From Sipunculus nudus (Eukaryota > Annelida > Sipuncula > Golfingiida > Sipunculidae), in assembly GCA_026874595.1 (NCBI GenBank), contig CM049310.1, positions 32,369,558 to 32,433,557 of the forward strand: a stretch of 64,000 bases of DNA. The letters run 5' to 3'. Positions 61,001-64,000 of the stretch are shown here, one piece after another (the stretch's first letter is position 1; each line of letters starts with the position of its first letter). The notes below the pieces were generated by a model. The model made no database searches. It saw nothing but the letters and a program-made list of their open reading frames with translations, and was not told the DNA's origin. The position numbers were made by a program, and so were the translations under genes.

Positions 61001-63860
61001 TCAAACCCTCTTCCTGTCCGTGAGTACCCGTACAATACTGCCTACACCACCAATAGCAAAGGCCTGAAATAAGAGAACAAAAATCATCACATCTCTGTGC
61101 TGTCTAACCACAATCAGACTGACACAGCAAAGGCCTGAAAAGAAAGACAACCAAATCATTGTACCTCCATACTGTGTATGCCAACAGGAAAACTGTGTTC
61201 CATGTGAAAACACTGAACCAATGCTGTCATATGACTTGATTTCTTAAATATAAAATGTATTAGTGCACAACACTATGACCTGCATAATAAAAAGATATCA
61301 TATCCCTGACATGGAACAATTGACTCAAAATCCAAGTCTATTACAGTTAACCATTTGTAATTATTTTATTAAAATGTGTATATATTGGTTTTAACAGATC
61401 CACACTGTCTGATAATTTATTGATAATAGATATTATATTGACTGTGTTTGGAATTCTTTTTCACCATTACACTGATATGTGACATATGTCTGAACTTTCC
61501 TTGGATCTAAGAGGATGTCCAATATAAATGTGCTTATAAGACATTGGTTAGTCTTGTTAATAAATAAATTTGTCACTTCAAACTTAATTCATAATTTCTA
61601 CATTAGCTGTACATAGTAATACTATATTGTAGCTACACTTTACCAAATGATCATTTAACATTTGCTCTAACCCATCCCAGCTATCCACTGCTTGCATAGG
61701 CCCACTTTGCCCTATACAGCCCTTGTACAGGACTGAACATATACTGACCAAGACCAATGAGATATAATTATAATTGTTGTAAACAAAATAAAGTCTCTTC
61801 ACCAATACTCGGTTGGTATCCTCTCGGCAGGAATATGTCTACATGGTCCATATGCATTTGTCTTTGAAAAAGTACAAACAAGTAGCAATACAAGCAATTT
61901 TAATTTTCTCTTGTTAAATCCTTTTTGTTGAATCAATATTTGTATGTACTTTGTCAGAAAAACTTGAAATACTGTATTTAAAATCTTGCAATACTGAAGA
62001 TGTTCATGTTATAAACACAAGATTTGTAAGTTTTTTTCTTGTTTGGAGGGATGTCGATGATGAAAAATAATGTTAAAAACAAATATCTAGTAATACTGAG
62101 ACATCCCCTGAAGGAGAGAAAAGAATAGAGAAACAAAAAGACCAATGAAAACAGGGTTCTGAGTGGTTTTGCCAGGATTCTCCTCATTCATTCTTATTTG
62201 CTGTTGATACTGTAACATGTTTCAGGAATATGGTAGCCCCCATAGATGTATTCCTTGTTGCCTTTTCAAGTCAGCCTGAAGGATACATGAATTGAGAAAA
62301 ACACCAAAAGATCCATGTTTATAAAATCTCTCCCGAAATATTGCCCAAAAAAAATTAAATGCCTGTCTGCTATATTAATTTTGTAAAAGGTCTCCTTCAT
62401 ATGCCCAATGTGGGGAAAGTCCACTGCCTAAATTATGGCACTGTGCCAACAAAGCATGTCTGGGGGGGGGGGGGGCGGCACTTAAAGCAAAGACCTCTCT
62501 TGTAAGCAGTGGATGCAGAATTAACATACATGACCACTGCACAAGTAATATATATTTTGATGAGGTTCTCACCTTTTCATGCCATGTTAGGAGGAGAGCA
62601 CTGCTCCCTTCTGTTGGCACTTCAAACCCCCTGTAGATGTATTTCATCAGCACATCAATAGTTGAAGAGTCAAGCTGTTTCACAGCACCATCTATTTCAC
62701 TGGATTTAAATGAAGTCAGCACTCTCATAACTAACTGGAAGGCTTTATCCTGCAACACAAACATGAAAAATGACTGTGTTCTATACAATTACATAAATTA
62801 TATTAAGCTTACAAGAACATCTGACAATCTTTTGATTCGTTTGTGGATTACTATTCATTAAACACTCAATTCTTGAAATTATGAGGAATGTTTTAAAAAT
62901 TACTCAGTACCTTCACCACAGCACAAGGCTGACAAATCTTAAAGCTTACCATGATAAGAAATCAAAAGAAAATGACAGAAATTAATCAGTTATTGATACC
63001 ATGCACCCGTCAGTCTTAGCCCATATGGTTACCTGGTAGATATGCTATGGTAACTGACTGGCTTGTGAATCCCAAGGGGCCTGTGAATTCAGTTATTGTT
63101 TTTTTTACCTTTGATTAAATATTAATTCAATTATTGCTTTATTAATTAATTTCAGACTTTCAATTTGAATACAGCATGTATTTCACAACAATGGATGTTA
63201 GTTGATTCAGCAAGTAAAGGAACAAAGTAGCCCTCCTCCTGTTTATCACCACCATTTTCAATTCTATGCGAGGATAGCACTTCATAGAAGATCACTGAAA
63301 CTAGATCTAAAACACATGCACAATAAATGGCCTCAGCATCGCATAGTGCTACATATCATTTGACAGTGCCTCAGTGAAAGAGGGCTATAGGGTGGTTCAT
63401 GCAAAAAAATTGATATGGAACAATTCAGAGGTTATCAAGTGATTAATATTAAATTGAGGGGTTGCAATTCAGTGGACCAATTTAATTATTTGATGTATTG
63501 TTACATCCCTAGTAACCAATGTATGATTTAGTTCCACTCACTTATCAAACATGAGTACTAATATTACTACATAACTTATGTATTAATCCATATATCCAGA
63601 GTTATACATTTTGTAATATTTGTGCCAAAAGCATCATGAATGGGGGATTCTCTTCTAGAATGAAACAAAACCCATTAACATAACAATATGGCACATCATG
63701 TAATGAATTATGTTTATTCACCACTGCTGTAAAAACTGTGCCATAGGGTTTTAAAAGTGAAAGGATCAATTCATGAAATAAAATATAAAGCAAACACATA
63801 CCTTTAGTGCTTGGTCTTTCGTTGCAACAGGAGAATTGCTCAAAACTACCTTCAGTGCAT
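61001..63860 (-). CDS. ARPC5: ARPC5, Arp2/3 complex subunit 5 (p16-Arc), last three coding exons found; 5' end outside window
   Basis: A small helical subunit of the Arp2/3 complex that joins ARPC1/ARPC4 and helps nucleate branched actin. The exons are 63802-63860 (ALKVVLSNSPVATKDQALK, like human AALKNPPINTKSQAVK), 62573-62749 (59 codons, DKAFQLVMRVLTSFKSSEID through KYIYRGFE to LLLTWHEK) and 61001-61063 (AFAIGGVGSIVRVLTDRKRV-stop). The last exon is nearly identical to the human C-terminus. Exons 2 and 3 join in phase 0. The upstream limit of the first listed exon is less sure because its acceptor (AACTTAG) has a weak pyrimidine tract. The acidic N-terminal exon must lie beyond 64000. It runs convergently with golgin-97. 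The single invertebrate gene stands for both ARPC5 and ARPC5L of vertebrates. Confidence 0.93.
61056..61150 (-). other. duplicated 3' splice site before the last ARPC5 exon
   Basis: The minus strand has TTTCAG|GCCTTTGCT twice, with the exon side starting at 61063 (authentic) and at 61134, 71 nt upstream. The upstream copy has the stronger pyrimidine tract (TTGTCTTTCTTTTCAG). Splicing to it would keep frame for AFAVSV and then hit TGA, replacing the conserved C-terminus. Confidence 0.75.
62462..62474. repeat. G homopolymer tract in an ARPC5 intron
   Basis: A run of 13 G, about 100 bp past the donor of the middle ARPC5 exon found. Confidence 0.85.
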
Positions 63861-64000
63861 CTAAGTTTTTAGATGTAACAATGGTTAAGGAAATGGCAAA
63901 AGAAATTTTAATTTTATCTTCACTCGCTACTGCTTATTATTCAGTTAACATACAAAATTGTAGTTCCAATAATTTTGTTAAATATTTATATTAATTTAAT

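Overview
This window is nuclear DNA from an animal, most likely a mollusc and probably a bivalve. The evidence is AT-rich sequence, intron-rich conserved animal genes with ordinary GT/AG introns, and many interspersed repeats of a type common in bivalve genomes: 'TTAGCTCAGCTGAC...TTTGTCCGTCGTCCGTC' heads and palindrome + CTTGTT tails. The mollusc call rests on repeat style and is an inference.

Layout. (1) 0.2-4.6 kb: an old tyrosine-recombinase retrotransposon of Ngaro type on the minus strand. It has a gag-like ORF, an intact RT-RNase H ORF and a tyrosine recombinase, plus split direct repeats at its ends. Frameshifts in gag and recombinase show the copy is dead. (2) 4.6-10.4 kb: no genes seen, with one diverged duplication and simple repeats. 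(3) 10.4-11.3 kb: a single-exon coding region on the minus strand for an FKBPL-like protein (degenerate FKBP fold plus TPRs). (4) 11.3-27.6 kb: repeat-rich. It holds an inverted repeat, possible first-exon sequence near 15.3 kb, a 145-bp tandem array, and two families of elements with Helentron/HINE-like ends. (5) 27.6-51.3 kb: golgin-97 (GOLGA1) on the plus strand, which I could join into 21 coding exons (889 codons plus stop) with consistent phases throughout. It encodes a long coiled coil ending in a GRIP domain. Intron 1 is packed with repeats, and intron 14 is almost entirely a 58-bp minisatellite. (6) 51.3-61 kb: 3' flank, a MITE, and a 1.57-kb hAT-like element with an intact 8-bp target duplication. 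(7) 61.0-63.9 kb: the last three coding exons found of ARPC5 (Arp2/3 complex subunit 5) on the minus strand. Its 5' end lies beyond the window.

The three host genes do not form a pathway. Golgin-97 tethers vesicles at the trans-Golgi, ARPC5 is an actin-nucleation subunit, and FKBPL is an Hsp90-type co-chaperone. The tail-to-tail order golgin-97 > < ARPC5 is notable because human GOLGA1 and ARPC5L are also convergent neighbours, so this may be ancient microsynteny.

The most unusual structures are two duplicated splice sites. The 5' splice site of golgin-97 exon 14 is repeated about 25 more times down its own intron, and many units also carry a TACTAAC branch-point-like motif. In ARPC5 the 3' splice site of the last exon is duplicated 71 nt upstream, and use of that copy would give an early stop.
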